Origin: Bacteroidota bacterium | Lineage (GTDB): Bacteria > Spirochaetota > Spirochaetia > JABMQR01 | NCBI GenBank assembly: GCA_013202335.1 | Contig: JABMQR010000095.1 | Coordinates: 1-23,733, forward strand | Length of the DNA stretch: 23,733 nt | Direction of reading: 5' to 3' | Part shown: in pieces, positions 13,802-22,210 of the stretch | How the letters are laid out: each line of letters starts with the position of its first letter | Numbering within the stretch: the stretch's first letter is position 1 | The notes under the pieces: model-generated | What the model was told of the DNA's origin: nothing | Seen by the model: only the letters and a program-made list of their open reading frames with translations | The model's database searches: none | Program-made: the position numbers and the translations under genes

Positions 13802-16057
13802 ATGAAAAAAATACTTATATGTATAGCATTCTGTGTATTAGTTGCTTCTTTTCCAGTTTTTACACAAACATTAGAGAGTAATTTTGGGGAAACCACCCCC
13901 ATTGAGGATGCATATTCTGCCATGATCCCTGAAGGGCTGGGGTCTTTAAAACAAATCGGTTATGAGCTGCTTGGTTCCTGGAACCCTACGGTTTCTACGG
14001 AGGTTGATGAGGGGTACCTTGTGGGGCCGGGAGATTCACTCCGTGTTTATATCTGGGGTGATCCGGTAGATTACGGGGCAGTTCTCAGCACCTACGATAT
14101 AGAAGTGGATTCGGATGGAAGTATTTTCCTTGAACCAGTTGGACGAGTCTCGGTTTTCGGGAGAACCATGTCTCAGATTGATGGAATATTACAAGTTAAG
14201 TTTTCAATAAAATATAAAAATATAAATATTGAGACGACTCCGCTGAAATTGCGTGAGTTTTCAGTATATGTGACAGGGTTTGTGGAAAAACCAGGAGCTG
14301 TTAATGTATCAAACCTCTGGTCTGCTATAGATCTTCTTGCTTTTTCCGGGGGAGTTCTTTCTGAAGGATCTCTTCGGGATATCAGGATAATTCGTAATGA
14401 AAAAACCTTGCCGGTAGATTTATATGATCTTTTTATAAATGGAACTGCAGCTCCGATTAATACAAAAGTTGTTGAGGGTGATATCCTGTACGTTCCGCCC
14501 ATTGGAAAAACTGCTGCTGCTGTGGGAGATGTACGACGTCCGGGAATTTATGAGTTCCTGGAAGATGAAACAGTATCTGATCTTATCAATTTTGCAGGTG
14601 GAGCAGGATTGGCAGGATCTCAGCCTGAAATTAAGCTTTTGAGGAGATCCGGAACTATTTCTACTATTCTTGAGGGGGCAGTAGATGACCAGGATTTTAT
14701 AACAGATGAAATTATGGATGGAGACATACTGATTCTTCAGTCAGGAATGTCTGCAGTTGATAATATGATCCAGGTCCGTGGTCCGGTTAAAAACCCAGGA
14801 TTATATACAGTAACTGCAGTACCTACATTAGGTGATATCCTGATTCAGGTCGGCATTCTTCCCGGGACAGATACAGATACGGGAATTATTACCCGAATAG
14901 AAACAGACAAACCGGAAGAGAGGATTATTTTTAGTCCCCGCGAAGTACTTTTACAAAATATTGTGATTCCATTAAAACCCAATGATGTAATTGAGTTTTT
15001 TAAGCGGGCGGATCTGTATGCAGAAGCTCCAATTCTTCTTACGGGTAATGGAGTGGATTCAATGAACGTTCCTTATATTAAAGGGGTTACACTGCTGGAT
15101 GTACTAAACCAGGCAGAGAATCTGCAGAATTCTGAAGAGATGGAAGCCAGAGTAATCAGGGACGGCGTAATCTTTGATCAGGTAATTCTGAGAAATATAC
15201 TTATTAAGGGAGACCTTTCGCTGAATGTGGAAATGGCGGCTGGAGACAAAATAGTATTGGTTCCTCTTGAAGAAAGTAATATTATTCAGGGAGTTCATGT
15301 TTTAGGACAGGTTTCAGCACCTGGAATTTATCAGTTTTCTGATGGGTTAACGCTTTTTGATATCCTGACGGCAGCTGGTGGATATACAGAAAAAGCATAT
15401 CCAAAAGGTATTGCACTATATAGGGATACTGTAAAAAAACAACAGCTCGAACAGGTAAGAATAACTATACAAAGAACAAGAGAAGAGCTTACACAGATTG
15501 AGGGTGCTATAGAGTACCAGAATTTGACTGAGGATGCCGAAAACTCACTAAGAATTCAACTTGAAACGCAGAAAGCTCTTCTTTCTGTTGCAGAGAAACA
15601 GCTTGGGGAATCTTTGGGGAAAATAATCCTGACAATACCGGAGACACTGGATGATCTTATGGGGAATTCTGGGAACATAACCCTGCAGGAGGGAGATACT
15701 CTTTTTATTCCTGAAAAATCCGGGACTGTTTCTGTGTTTGGAGATATCGATACCGCTGCAGCGATGCCCTGGATGTTGAATAAAACAGTAAAACAGTATT
15801 TATTTGATCTTGGTGGATTGCGTTCCAAAGATTATAAAATATCAATAGTAAAATATAACGGCAAAATTGTGACTGAAGAGAATTTGTTTTTCGGCTGGAG
15901 CAGCATTGAAACCCAGACGCTTGAGCAGGGTGATACTATAATTGCTGTTAAACGCATAACACTACCTGCCGGAGCGGCCTTTATTGAGAGTTTTACCAAT
16001 ATAACGGATACAATCTATAAAATCATTTACTCTCTTGATACCGTAGGACTGCTGTAG
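13802..16057 (+). CDS. Polysaccharide export outer-membrane protein with multiple SLBB domains
   Basis: A 751-residue secreted protein of the Wza/polysaccharide-export family, which forms the outer-membrane channel for capsule or exopolysaccharide. A Sec signal peptide (1-22) is followed by the Poly_export domain (about 70-150) with GPGDSLRVYIWG (75-86) and VDSDGSIFLEPVGRVSV (102-118). Then come repeated SLBB beta-grasp units, each with a V.G.V..PG.Y start and an LLAFSGG-like end: about 155-235, 237-315, 323-400, 425-500, 510-560 and a divergent one near the C-terminus. A coiled coil (Gln/Glu/Arg-rich, about 565-625) splits the last two. No lipobox Cys is seen. The frame opens with a TTG at 13766, but the signal peptide argues for the ATG at 13802, which lacks a ribosome site. 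No other polysaccharide genes are in the window. Confidence 0.9.
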   Translation: MKKILICIAFCVLVASFPVFTQTLESNFGETTPIEDAYSAMIPEGLGSLKQIGYELLGSWNPTVSTEVDEGYLVGPGDSLRVYIWGDPVDYGAVLSTYDIEVDSDGSIFLEPVGRVSVFGRTMSQIDGILQVKFSIKYKNINIETTPLKLREFSVYVTGFVEKPGAVNVSNLWSAIDLLAFSGGVLSEGSLRDIRIIRNEKTLPVDLYDLFINGTAAPINTKVVEGDILYVPPIGKTAAAVGDVRRPGIYEFLEDETVSDLINFAGGAGLAGSQPEIKLLRRSGTISTILEGAVDDQDFITDEIMDGDILILQSGMSAVDNMIQVRGPVKNPGLYTVTAVPTLGDILIQVGILPGTDTDTGIITRIETDKPEERIIFSPREVLLQNIVIPLKPNDVIEFFKRADLYAEAPILLTGNGVDSMNVPYIKGVTLLDVLNQAENLQNSEEMEARVIRDGVIFDQVILRNILIKGDLSLNVEMAAGDKIVLVPLEESNIIQGVHVLGQVSAPGIYQFSDGLTLFDILTAAGGYTEKAYPKGIALYRDTVKKQQLEQVRITIQRTREELTQIEGAIEYQNLTEDAENSLRIQLETQKALLSVAEKQLGESLGKIILTIPETLDDLMGNSGNITLQEGDTLFIPEKSGTVSVFGDIDTAAAMPWMLNKTVKQYLFDLGGLRSKDYKISIVKYNGKIVTEENLFFGWSSIETQTLEQGDTIIAVKRITLPAGAAFIESFTNITDTIYKIIYSLDTVGLL

Positions 16058-16066
16058 CAGAGGTTT

Positions 16067-16822
16067 TTAGTCAGAAAGAAGTGTTTGTACCGCGGCTAAT
16101 GCATAGATTGCCGCTGTTTCAGCTCTGAGAATATTTGTATTGAGAAAAACCGGTTTTAGGCCGGTTTTTCTCATTTTATCAACTTCATCTTCGGAAAAGC
16201 CGCCTTCCGGACCAATAATTACAGCCAAAGGGAGTCGTTTTTCTTCCTCTTTGTATGTTAAAAGGGTTTCAGCCATGGTGCTGCTGCTGATTATTTCCTG
16301 ATGGAAAAACAAACACATATACCCATTTTCAACTATTTCCAGCATTTTATCAAAACTCCGGGGTTTATGTAGTTCGGTAAGAACTGGAGAGCCACTCTGC
16401 TGCAGAGCTTCCTTTATGATTATTTCCCACCGCTGCAATTTCTGTTGAGAAATTTGAGCAGAGGAACCTGCATTGGAAAGGGAATACCTACTTATTACAG
16501 GTGTTATATCATTTACCCCAATTTCTGTAGACTGCCTGACGATCTGATCCATTTTTTTCCCTTTACAAATACATTGGAAAAGGGAAATTGAGGGGGTTTG
16601 GGTTTGGAGGTGTTTATCAGCAGCAGGAGCACATGTGAGAATGACAGAATTTTTACTAACCTCAGAAATAAGTAAATCCCAATCATTCCCCTGTCGGTCT
16701 CTGCCGGGAAAAAGAGATCCCGTATGAAGGCGGAGTACACGGGTCAGGTAATGAGAATCCTTATTATCAAGCTGAAACTCTTTTGTCCCCGAAAAAGATG
16801 GGGGAAGGATAAAAACACGCAT
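16067..16822 (-). CDS. rsmE: 16S rRNA (uracil(1498)-N(3))-methyltransferase RsmE
   Basis: RsmE is a SPOUT-class methyltransferase that adds a methyl group from SAM to N3 of U1498 in 16S rRNA. The 251-residue protein has the N-terminal PUA-like domain with HYLTRVLR (24-31), and the C-terminal trefoil-knot domain with KMDQIVRQSTEIGV (90-103), the SAM-binding GPEGGFS (204-210) and LRAETAAIYAL (232-242), all diagnostic for the family. The ATG has an AGGA ribosome site eight to nine bases upstream. It is last in the leftward S41 protease-yjbQ-rsmE operon, 31 bases after yjbQ, and ends 9 bases from the convergent SLBB gene. Confidence 0.96.
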   Translation of the reverse strand: MRVFILPPSFSGTKEFQLDNKDSHYLTRVLRLHTGSLFPGRDRQGNDWDLLISEVSKNSVILTCAPAADKHLQTQTPSISLFQCICKGKKMDQIVRQSTEIGVNDITPVISRYSLSNAGSSAQISQQKLQRWEIIIKEALQQSGSPVLTELHKPRSFDKMLEIVENGYMCLFFHQEIISSSTMAETLLTYKEEEKRLPLAVIIGPEGGFSEDEVDKMRKTGLKPVFLNTNILRAETAAIYALAAVQTLLSD

Positions 16823-16853
16823 TTTTACAATCCTGTTTATTAAGCTTACCCTG

Positions 16854-17246
16854 TTATTGAACTTGAATAATTACACTTCTTGTTCTTGGGCCATCAAATT
16901 CACACAAATAGAGCCCCTGCCAAATTCCTAGCTGAAGGTGCTGGTTTGCTATTGGAACAATTGAGCTAAATCCCATCATACTGGATTTAATATGGGCAGC
17001 AGAATTCCCCTCAAGATGTTGATATCTGTTTTCCCAGGGAACCATTTCATCCAGTTCAGTAATCATATCCCTACGTACATCCGGATCAGCATTTTCATTA
17101 ATGGTTACTCCACAGGTAGTATGGGGAATAAAAACAAGACACATTCCTTCACTGATGCCGGACTCTTTCACCACCTCATCAGCCAGTCTGGTTATATCAA
17201 TAAATTCAGAATGTGCTGAGGTTTTAACTTTCAGAGTCTTTATCAT
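16854..17246 (-). CDS. yjbQ: YjbQ family protein (UPF0047; secondary thiamine-phosphate synthase type)
   Basis: A small cytoplasmic protein of 130 residues, the full length for the YjbQ/UPF0047 family. Diagnostic blocks are FIPHTTCGVTINENAD (39-54), HLEGNSAAHIKSSMMG (77-92), and the C-terminal LCEFDGPRTRSVIIQV (114-129). Conserved His and Asn residues in the first two blocks form the probable metal/phosphate site. The family's name comes from complementation of a thiamine-phosphate synthase defect in E. coli; its real physiological role is not settled. The ATG overlaps the stop of the upstream protease gene by four bases (ATGA), so translation is coupled. Confidence 0.93.
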   Translation of the reverse strand: MIKTLKVKTSAHSEFIDITRLADEVVKESGISEGMCLVFIPHTTCGVTINENADPDVRRDMITELDEMVPWENRYQHLEGNSAAHIKSSMMGFSSIVPIANQHLQLGIWQGLYLCEFDGPRTRSVIIQVQ

Positions 17247-18655
17247 AAATTGTATTCTCCTGTTTCTATATATTCTAAAGTCCGGCGAAGAACATTATCA
17301 TATTCAAGATCATAGACAGGTGGGAAATCCATAGTGTTTTCAAACTCATTTCTTATGAGTTTTCTTAATAATCGTTGATTCAGAGTTATTCCATCATCCT
17401 GAAGTTCGGAAATATACTTGTTTACCTCACTATTTGTAAAACTGGTTTGGGTCTCAACGAACAGCTTTATGAGTTTTTCTTCCTGTAAACGGACAAAAGA
17501 ATCAAGTTCATCTTCAGATAATTCCGGCTCTACATCTTCAATATCAGGGATAATACCGATTTTATGGATATTATGTTCATCAGGGGTTAAGTATTGTGCA
17601 GAAGTTATCTTGAAAAAATCATCATCATAGGGATAGACGTTTTGTACAAGCCCTTTCCCGAATGTTGTTTCACCAATCAGAATCGCTCTGTCATTATCTC
17701 TAAGTGCGCCAGCAAGAATTTCTGAGCTGGAAGCTGTTCCTCTATTTGTAAGGACAACAAGGGGAAGATCTTTCGGAACAGTAGTACCAAAACGGGTTTT
17801 GTACTTTGAAGATTTTTTGTCTTCTCCTGATTCCATAATCAGAACAGTTTTTAAGGAGAGAAAAAGATCAGCAATCTGAACAGCAGAATCCACACTGCCG
17901 CCGGGATTCCCACGAAGGTCCATGATAATCCCGCTGTAATTCTGATCATTAAAAAAATCGAGTGCTTCCCGTACTTTTCCCGGGGTAACAGGGGTAAACT
18001 CAAGAATCTGGAGATATCCGATATCATCAATAATATCATAACGTACAGTCGGAATCTCGACGATTGCTCTTTCAACTGTAATGGTGAAAGAGGCGGTTCC
18101 TCTGACCACCAGCAGTTCAACGGTTGTTCCCGGGTCTCCCCGGAGATTCGCCGAGGCCTCCTGGGCGGTATATTCATCAACCGGAATACCATCAATTTCT
18201 GCGATAAGATCCCCTGCATGAAGCCCTGCTTTATAAGCGGGTGAACCTAAAAATGGTGCAACAATGGTAACCATATACGTTTCCGGGTCATAATAATCAA
18301 TATATGAGGGATTTGGTTTGGATATATATGCGCCAATTCCACCATAGACTCCCTGGGTTAAATCCTGTATATCCTGGGACTCCTCAGCGGTAATATACTC
18401 TGAGTAAGGATCTCCTAAGGCGGAAAACAACCCTTTTGCCATACTGTCATAGACTGCATCATAATCAATATCAAACAGAAAGACTGTATCTATTAAACGG
18501 TATAATGTCTCAAGCTTTTCCATTGTTTCATCAATAGTATCTTCCCCGGCAGAGGCTGTCGTTGATTCAGTGGGAAGCCAGGATGAAGAAAAAAGAGCCA
18601 TCTGGGACAGTACTATTAACATTACCAAACTTATTACTAATATTTTTTGTCTCAT
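17243..18655 (-). CDS. S41 C-terminal processing peptidase (PDZ protease)
   Basis: A periplasmic serine protease of the CtpA/Tsp family that trims or degrades exported proteins from the C-terminus. The 470-residue protein has an N-terminal signal/anchor (about 1-25), a helical N-terminal region, a PDZ domain (about 95-190; GGIGAY at 105-110, AGLHAGDLI at 143-151), and the S41 core. The core carries LRGNPGG (247-253), the catalytic serine in GTASSSEI (306-313, most likely Ser309) and the catalytic Lys334 in TFGKG. The C-terminal extension (380-470) is acidic and helical. The start ATG lacks a ribosome site, but the signal sequence fits it. It is first in the operon with yjbQ and rsmE and is divergent from lgt, which acts at the same envelope. 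Confidence 0.93.
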   Translation of the reverse strand: MRQKILVISLVMLIVLSQMALFSSSWLPTESTTASAGEDTIDETMEKLETLYRLIDTVFLFDIDYDAVYDSMAKGLFSALGDPYSEYITAEESQDIQDLTQGVYGGIGAYISKPNPSYIDYYDPETYMVTIVAPFLGSPAYKAGLHAGDLIAEIDGIPVDEYTAQEASANLRGDPGTTVELLVVRGTASFTITVERAIVEIPTVRYDIIDDIGYLQILEFTPVTPGKVREALDFFNDQNYSGIIMDLRGNPGGSVDSAVQIADLFLSLKTVLIMESGEDKKSSKYKTRFGTTVPKDLPLVVLTNRGTASSSEILAGALRDNDRAILIGETTFGKGLVQNVYPYDDDFFKITSAQYLTPDEHNIHKIGIIPDIEDVEPELSEDELDSFVRLQEEKLIKLFVETQTSFTNSEVNKYISELQDDGITLNQRLLRKLIRNEFENTMDFPPVYDLEYDNVLRRTLEYIETGEYNL

Positions 18656-18725
18656 AATAGAAACATACTACAACATCATGGCTCTTGACCACAACCCAGG
18701 GTAGATAAACACTATTTCAAAACTA

Positions 18726-18754
18726 TTTACTCCATCGTTTATAAAGAGTATTCT
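18726..18754 (+). promoter_or_regulatory. Candidate promoter of lgt
   Basis: TTTACT (18726-18731), a 17-base spacer and TATTCT (18749-18754) stand 31 bases before the lgt ATG in the 130-bp divergent gap. The match to consensus is moderate. Confidence 0.3.
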
Positions 18755-18785
18755 GATTTGGACAGTATGTAAATGAGGATACAAA

Positions 18786-19805
18786 ATGATAATGTATAGT
18801 AATTTCCCATCCTGGATTACTCCTGAAATAATACCGGGGTTTCCTTTGCGATGGTACGGCCTGATGTATATTATAGCCTTTTCGATAACATTTATTCTTT
18901 TTACTTATCAATTGAAACGGTCAGATGTTTCAATGAATCAGGATGCTTCTATATCTTTATTTCTTTGGACAATTCTTGGACTACTGGTTGGTTCCCGAAT
19001 CTTTGCCACTTTGATATATGATGCCAGTGGATATTATCTCACTCATCCCTGGATGATCTTTTGGCCGTTTAGAAACGGGAGTTTTACCGGACTTCAGGGT
19101 ATGAGCTATCATGGCGGGGTTTTTGGTGCGGTTGCCGGCAGTTATCTATATTGCCGAAAGAAAAAGCTCAACTATTTCCAGATTGCAGATATGATTACTG
19201 CAGGGATTCCTCTGGGCTATACGTTTGGCCGGTTGGGTAATTTTATAAATGGTGAATTATGGGGAAGGGTGACAACACACCCCTTTGGAATAGTGTTTCC
19301 GTATGCGCCCCGGTTTTCTACCCAGATCAGCTGGGTTCGCGAAATTGCGGATAAGTTGGGAATTCCCCTTGAAAATACTACTATTGTTAATTTACCCAGA
19401 CACCCTTCTCAGCTGTATGAAGCAGCGTTTGAGGGGGTTTTTCTCTGGCTCATAATATGGTTTCTGCTAAGGAACAGGAAAAAATTCCATGGCTTTATAT
19501 TAAGTCTATATCTTATGGGATATGGGATTGTACGGTTTTTTATAGAGTACTTCAGAGAGCCTGATAGGGATCTGGGTTTTATTTTTGCCTGGGGACAAGA
19601 ATCTGAACCCACAGCGCTGTTTCTTTCTCCCTGGAATTTCTCCATGGGACAACTGTTAAATCTATTGATGGCAATAAGTGGTTTAATCCTCTTTTTTCTT
19701 ATGAAAAATCTGAGTGCTAAAAAAGAAGCTGTAAGAAAGAAACTGAAAAGCAACGGTATAAAGACCCGACCACCAAAAAAGAAAAAAAAGAGATCTCGGA
19801 AATAG
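18786..19805 (+). CDS. lgt: Prolipoprotein diacylglyceryl transferase Lgt
   Basis: Lgt is an inner-membrane enzyme that transfers diacylglycerol from phosphatidylglycerol to the lipobox cysteine of prolipoproteins, the first step in lipoprotein maturation. The 339-residue protein shows about seven membrane segments and the signature motifs RWYGLMYI (22-29), GMSYHGG (105-111; the essential His), the Lgt signature GRLGNFINGELWGR (148-161) and HPSQLYEA (about 205-212), plus GRxRFFIEYFREPD-like RFFIEYFREPD near 255-265. The C-terminus has a strongly basic, Lys-rich tail of about 30 residues that is longer than usual. GAGGA six bases before the ATG fixes the start. A strong terminator follows 8 bases after the stop. 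Confidence 0.96.
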   Translation: MIMYSNFPSWITPEIIPGFPLRWYGLMYIIAFSITFILFTYQLKRSDVSMNQDASISLFLWTILGLLVGSRIFATLIYDASGYYLTHPWMIFWPFRNGSFTGLQGMSYHGGVFGAVAGSYLYCRKKKLNYFQIADMITAGIPLGYTFGRLGNFINGELWGRVTTHPFGIVFPYAPRFSTQISWVREIADKLGIPLENTTIVNLPRHPSQLYEAAFEGVFLWLIIWFLLRNRKKFHGFILSLYLMGYGIVRFFIEYFREPDRDLGFIFAWGQESEPTALFLSPWNFSMGQLLNLLMAISGLILFFLMKNLSAKKEAVRKKLKSNGIKTRPPKKKKKRSRK

Positions 19806-19812
19806 AGAGATG

Positions 19813-19864
19813 AGGCAATTTCAAAATTCTAAGAATTTTGAAATTGCCTTTTGAAGTTTTTGGA
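19813..19864 (+). terminator. Strong intrinsic terminator after lgt
   Basis: A perfect 16-bp stem, GGCAATTTCAAAATTC (19814-19829) and its complement (19833-19848), extended by one A-T pair, closes a TAA loop and is followed by TTTTGAAGTTTTT. The length and T-rich tail fit a rho-independent terminator. Confidence 0.85.
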
Positions 19865-19917
19865 AATTTGTTACTTAATCTTAATGTTACAAAGAATTAC
19901 AATCATCCAAAAACTTC
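19853..19917. repeat. 12-bp inverted repeat GAAGTTTTTGGA
   Basis: GAAGTTTTTGGA (19853-19864) is exactly complementary to TCCAAAAACTTC (19906-19917), with a 41-base loop that includes two TGTTAC/GTTAC direct repeats. Its left arm overlaps the T-rich tail of the lgt terminator. The function is unknown. Confidence 0.6.
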
Positions 19918-19935
19918 TGACTAGCAGGTAGATTG

Positions 19936-19985
19936 ATCCAAATCAAAGATTTGGATTTATCAAAATTATTAATTTTGATAAATCC
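19936..19985. repeat. Two overlapping, mutually exclusive hairpins upstream of the GH36 gene
   Basis: Hairpin A is ATCCAAATC (19936-19944), loop AAA, GATTTGGAT (19948-19956). Hairpin B is GGATTTATCAAAATT (19953-19967), loop ATT, and its exact complement (19971-19985), a 15-bp stem. GGAT at 19953-19956 belongs to both, so only one can form at full length. B has no T-tract after it on either strand. Seen directly; a switch role is inference. Confidence 0.55.
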
Positions 19986-20015
19986 TCAGATAAGAGAGAA
20001 AAAGGAGTGGGGGAA

Positions 20016-22073
20016 TTGGCTAACATTGAGAATCAAAAGGGTATTCTTAGCTACCGTGTTGATGGAATACTCTACAATAAAAGCTTTTCTCTAAAGGAAA
20101 AATCCCATATTCCCCATGGGCATATAATTATTGATCAAGAGGAAGTTCCATCCGGTAGGCTGTTCCATATCTCACTTGAACCTGACAAAAAATCTGTTTT
20201 TGCAATGGAACGTTTCGAGGTCTCCTTTTCCATCCATAATCCTATTAAAAAATGTTTTATAAATGGTTTCCAATCCTGGTCTGAAAGCAGTGAGTGTAGT
20301 CCCTGGAGCTCTCAAAAGCAAATGAATCCTGTTTTTTCTCACTGGATCAACAAATACCAACTAAAAAAATATAGTGACCAGCACTTTATGTCTTATTCAG
20401 GAAAACCGGGAGAATTCCTCAGTTACTCTTACGGGTATTTTCGACATAATGATGAAACAATTACTTTTGCAGGAACTTTGACTGAAAAAACCGGTTATAC
20501 AATTATTAGGAGTCAGACAGAGACAGATGGCAGTAAGGCTGATGTAAGCGTATTAAAAGAGTGTACCGGGCAGCAGTTAAATACTTCAACTGAAATTCTC
20601 TCTTTTTTCATAGGGACCGGAAAAGAATCGGATGTTTTTATGAGTTGGGAAAACAACCTTGACGTCAGAAAAAAGCAGCTGAAATCTGCAACGGTATCCG
20701 GATGGACCAGCTGGTATAACCATTTTGAGAAAATTGATGAGCAAATAATTCTTAGAAATCTTAAATCGTTTACAGATCGTGGAATACCTATAGATATTTT
20801 TCAAATTGATGACGGTTGGCAGGGAGCTGTTGGTGACTGGTTGAAAATAAATGATAAATTTCCGAATGGATTGGCACAAATTGCCCGGGAAATAAGGAAA
20901 GTAGGCTATACTCCTGGATTGTGGCTGGCGCCTTTTGCCGCTGAAGAATCTTCAGCATTATGCAGGGATCATGCAGACTGGATTTTAAGGGATGAACATG
21001 GGTTGGTTCGTGCGGGATATAACCCTTTTAACTGGAGTGGTAATTTTTATGGTTTGAATATCGATCACCCTGAAGTAAGGGACTATTTACGGATGGTTTT
21101 TCGTACAGTCCTGGAAACATGGGGTTTTGGGATGGTTAAACTGGATTTTCTGTATGCAGCAGCCCTCATCCCGCGGGATGGTAAATCCCGTGGTCAGATA
21201 ATGTATGAAGGTATGGAATTTCTTCGTGAAATTACTGCTAATAAATTGATGCTGGGGTGCGGGGTTCCTCTTGGTAGTGCTTTCGGCAAAGCTGACTACT
21301 GTAGAATTGGAAGCGATGTTGCTCTTACCTGGGAAGATAAACGACTTAAGCTTTTACGATACCGGGAAAGAGTATCAACCATAAACTCTTTAACAAGTAC
21401 AATTGGGAGACAACACTTAAATAAAAGATTTTTCCTTAATGACCCCGACGTTTTTATACTTCGCGATGAAAACAATAAGCTTTCTCATGACAAAAAAGAT
21501 GTTCTCTTTTTTGTAAACAATTTATTTGGAGGATTAATTTTTACCTCTGATGACATCAATACATACTCAGAAAAGCAGCTTAAGCAATATTATACATCTT
21601 TTCCTATGACAGAAAAAAGCATTATATCAGTTGAATCTGATAAAGGATTATATGCTGTGGATTTCCAAATAGGAAAACGCACCTATGCAGCCTATGTAAA
21701 TGTTTCGGGTGAATCCAGAAACATTACCCTGAAGGGTGATACCGGAACAGGATGGTATAGTGAACAGACCGGCTTAGGCCCGGGAGGCTGGCAGTTCAAA
21801 CTGAAAGGATATGATGTTATGTGTTTTTCTAAAGCCCCGGTAAGGCCCTGGAGTGTTATTGGAACAACCGGACGTCTTTTTCCAGCTTCAGAGATTGATC
21901 AGGTTTTTAAGGAAGATAATGAACTTACAATTACCTTTAAAGAGGGGACTCTTATTGCTGGTGATGTTATTGTGAGACTGCCGAAAGAAACAGAAATCTG
22001 TATGATTAATAATAATTCTGCACTGATTGAAGTGCATTATGGTATAACCACAGGACGAGCTTCACTCATCTAA
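20016..22073 (+). CDS. GH36-type alpha-galactosidase
   Basis: A retaining glycoside hydrolase of the GH36/GH27 clan, predicted to release terminal alpha-galactose from raffinose-type sugars or galactosides. From the TTG at 20016 it has 685 residues with a beta-rich N-terminal domain (about 1-225) and a (beta/alpha)8 barrel. Barrel motifs are WTSWYNHF (start of the barrel), FQIDDGWQ, GLWLAPFAAE, the nucleophile strand MVKLDFLYAA (Asp377, codon 21144-21146) and the acid/base motif RIGSDVALTW (Asp434, codon 21315-21317). No signal peptide is seen, so it acts in the cytoplasm on imported oligosaccharides. The frame is open from a GTG at 20007, but that codon lies inside the AAAGGAG ribosome site; the TTG at 20016, eight bases after it, fits better. 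It stands alone, with no transporter nearby, so the substrate is not fixed. Confidence 0.88.
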   Translation: MANIENQKGILSYRVDGILYNKSFSLKEKSHIPHGHIIIDQEEVPSGRLFHISLEPDKKSVFAMERFEVSFSIHNPIKKCFINGFQSWSESSECSPWSSQKQMNPVFSHWINKYQLKKYSDQHFMSYSGKPGEFLSYSYGYFRHNDETITFAGTLTEKTGYTIIRSQTETDGSKADVSVLKECTGQQLNTSTEILSFFIGTGKESDVFMSWENNLDVRKKQLKSATVSGWTSWYNHFEKIDEQIILRNLKSFTDRGIPIDIFQIDDGWQGAVGDWLKINDKFPNGLAQIAREIRKVGYTPGLWLAPFAAEESSALCRDHADWILRDEHGLVRAGYNPFNWSGNFYGLNIDHPEVRDYLRMVFRTVLETWGFGMVKLDFLYAAALIPRDGKSRGQIMYEGMEFLREITANKLMLGCGVPLGSAFGKADYCRIGSDVALTWEDKRLKLLRYRERVSTINSLTSTIGRQHLNKRFFLNDPDVFILRDENNKLSHDKKDVLFFVNNLFGGLIFTSDDINTYSEKQLKQYYTSFPMTEKSIISVESDKGLYAVDFQIGKRTYAAYVNVSGESRNITLKGDTGTGWYSEQTGLGPGGWQFKLKGYDVMCFSKAPVRPWSVIGTTGRLFPASEIDQVFKEDNELTITFKEGTLIAGDVIVRLPKETEICMINNNSALIEVHYGITTGRASLI

Positions 22074-22074
22074 T

Positions 22075-22093
22075 AACGAGCTTCGTTCTTTTT
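22075..22093 (+). terminator. Weak intrinsic terminator after the GH36 gene
   Basis: AACGA (22075-22079), loop GCT, TCGTT (22083-22087), followed by C and five T. The stem is short, so confidence is moderate. Confidence 0.45.
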
Positions 22094-22137
22094 AAAACGA
22101 ATTTTGTACATTTACCTTACAAGAGAGAATCAGTATC

Positions 22138-22166
22138 TTAAAGAGATGCTGTAAATAATCTATACT
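22138..22166 (+). promoter_or_regulatory. Candidate promoter of the aminopeptidase gene
   Basis: TTAAAG (22138-22143), 17 bases, TATACT (22161-22166; five of six to TATAAT). The start would lie about 40 bases before the ATG at 22211. The -35 is weak. Confidence 0.35.
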
Positions 22167-22210
22167 GCATGGTATCGGAAGCATTTTTTATTGAGCGGGA
22201 GACAGCAGCA

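Noticed and set aside
20007..20015. GTG start for the GH36 gene
   Set aside because: The GTG overlaps the AAAGGAG ribosome site. The TTG at 20016 has correct spacing.
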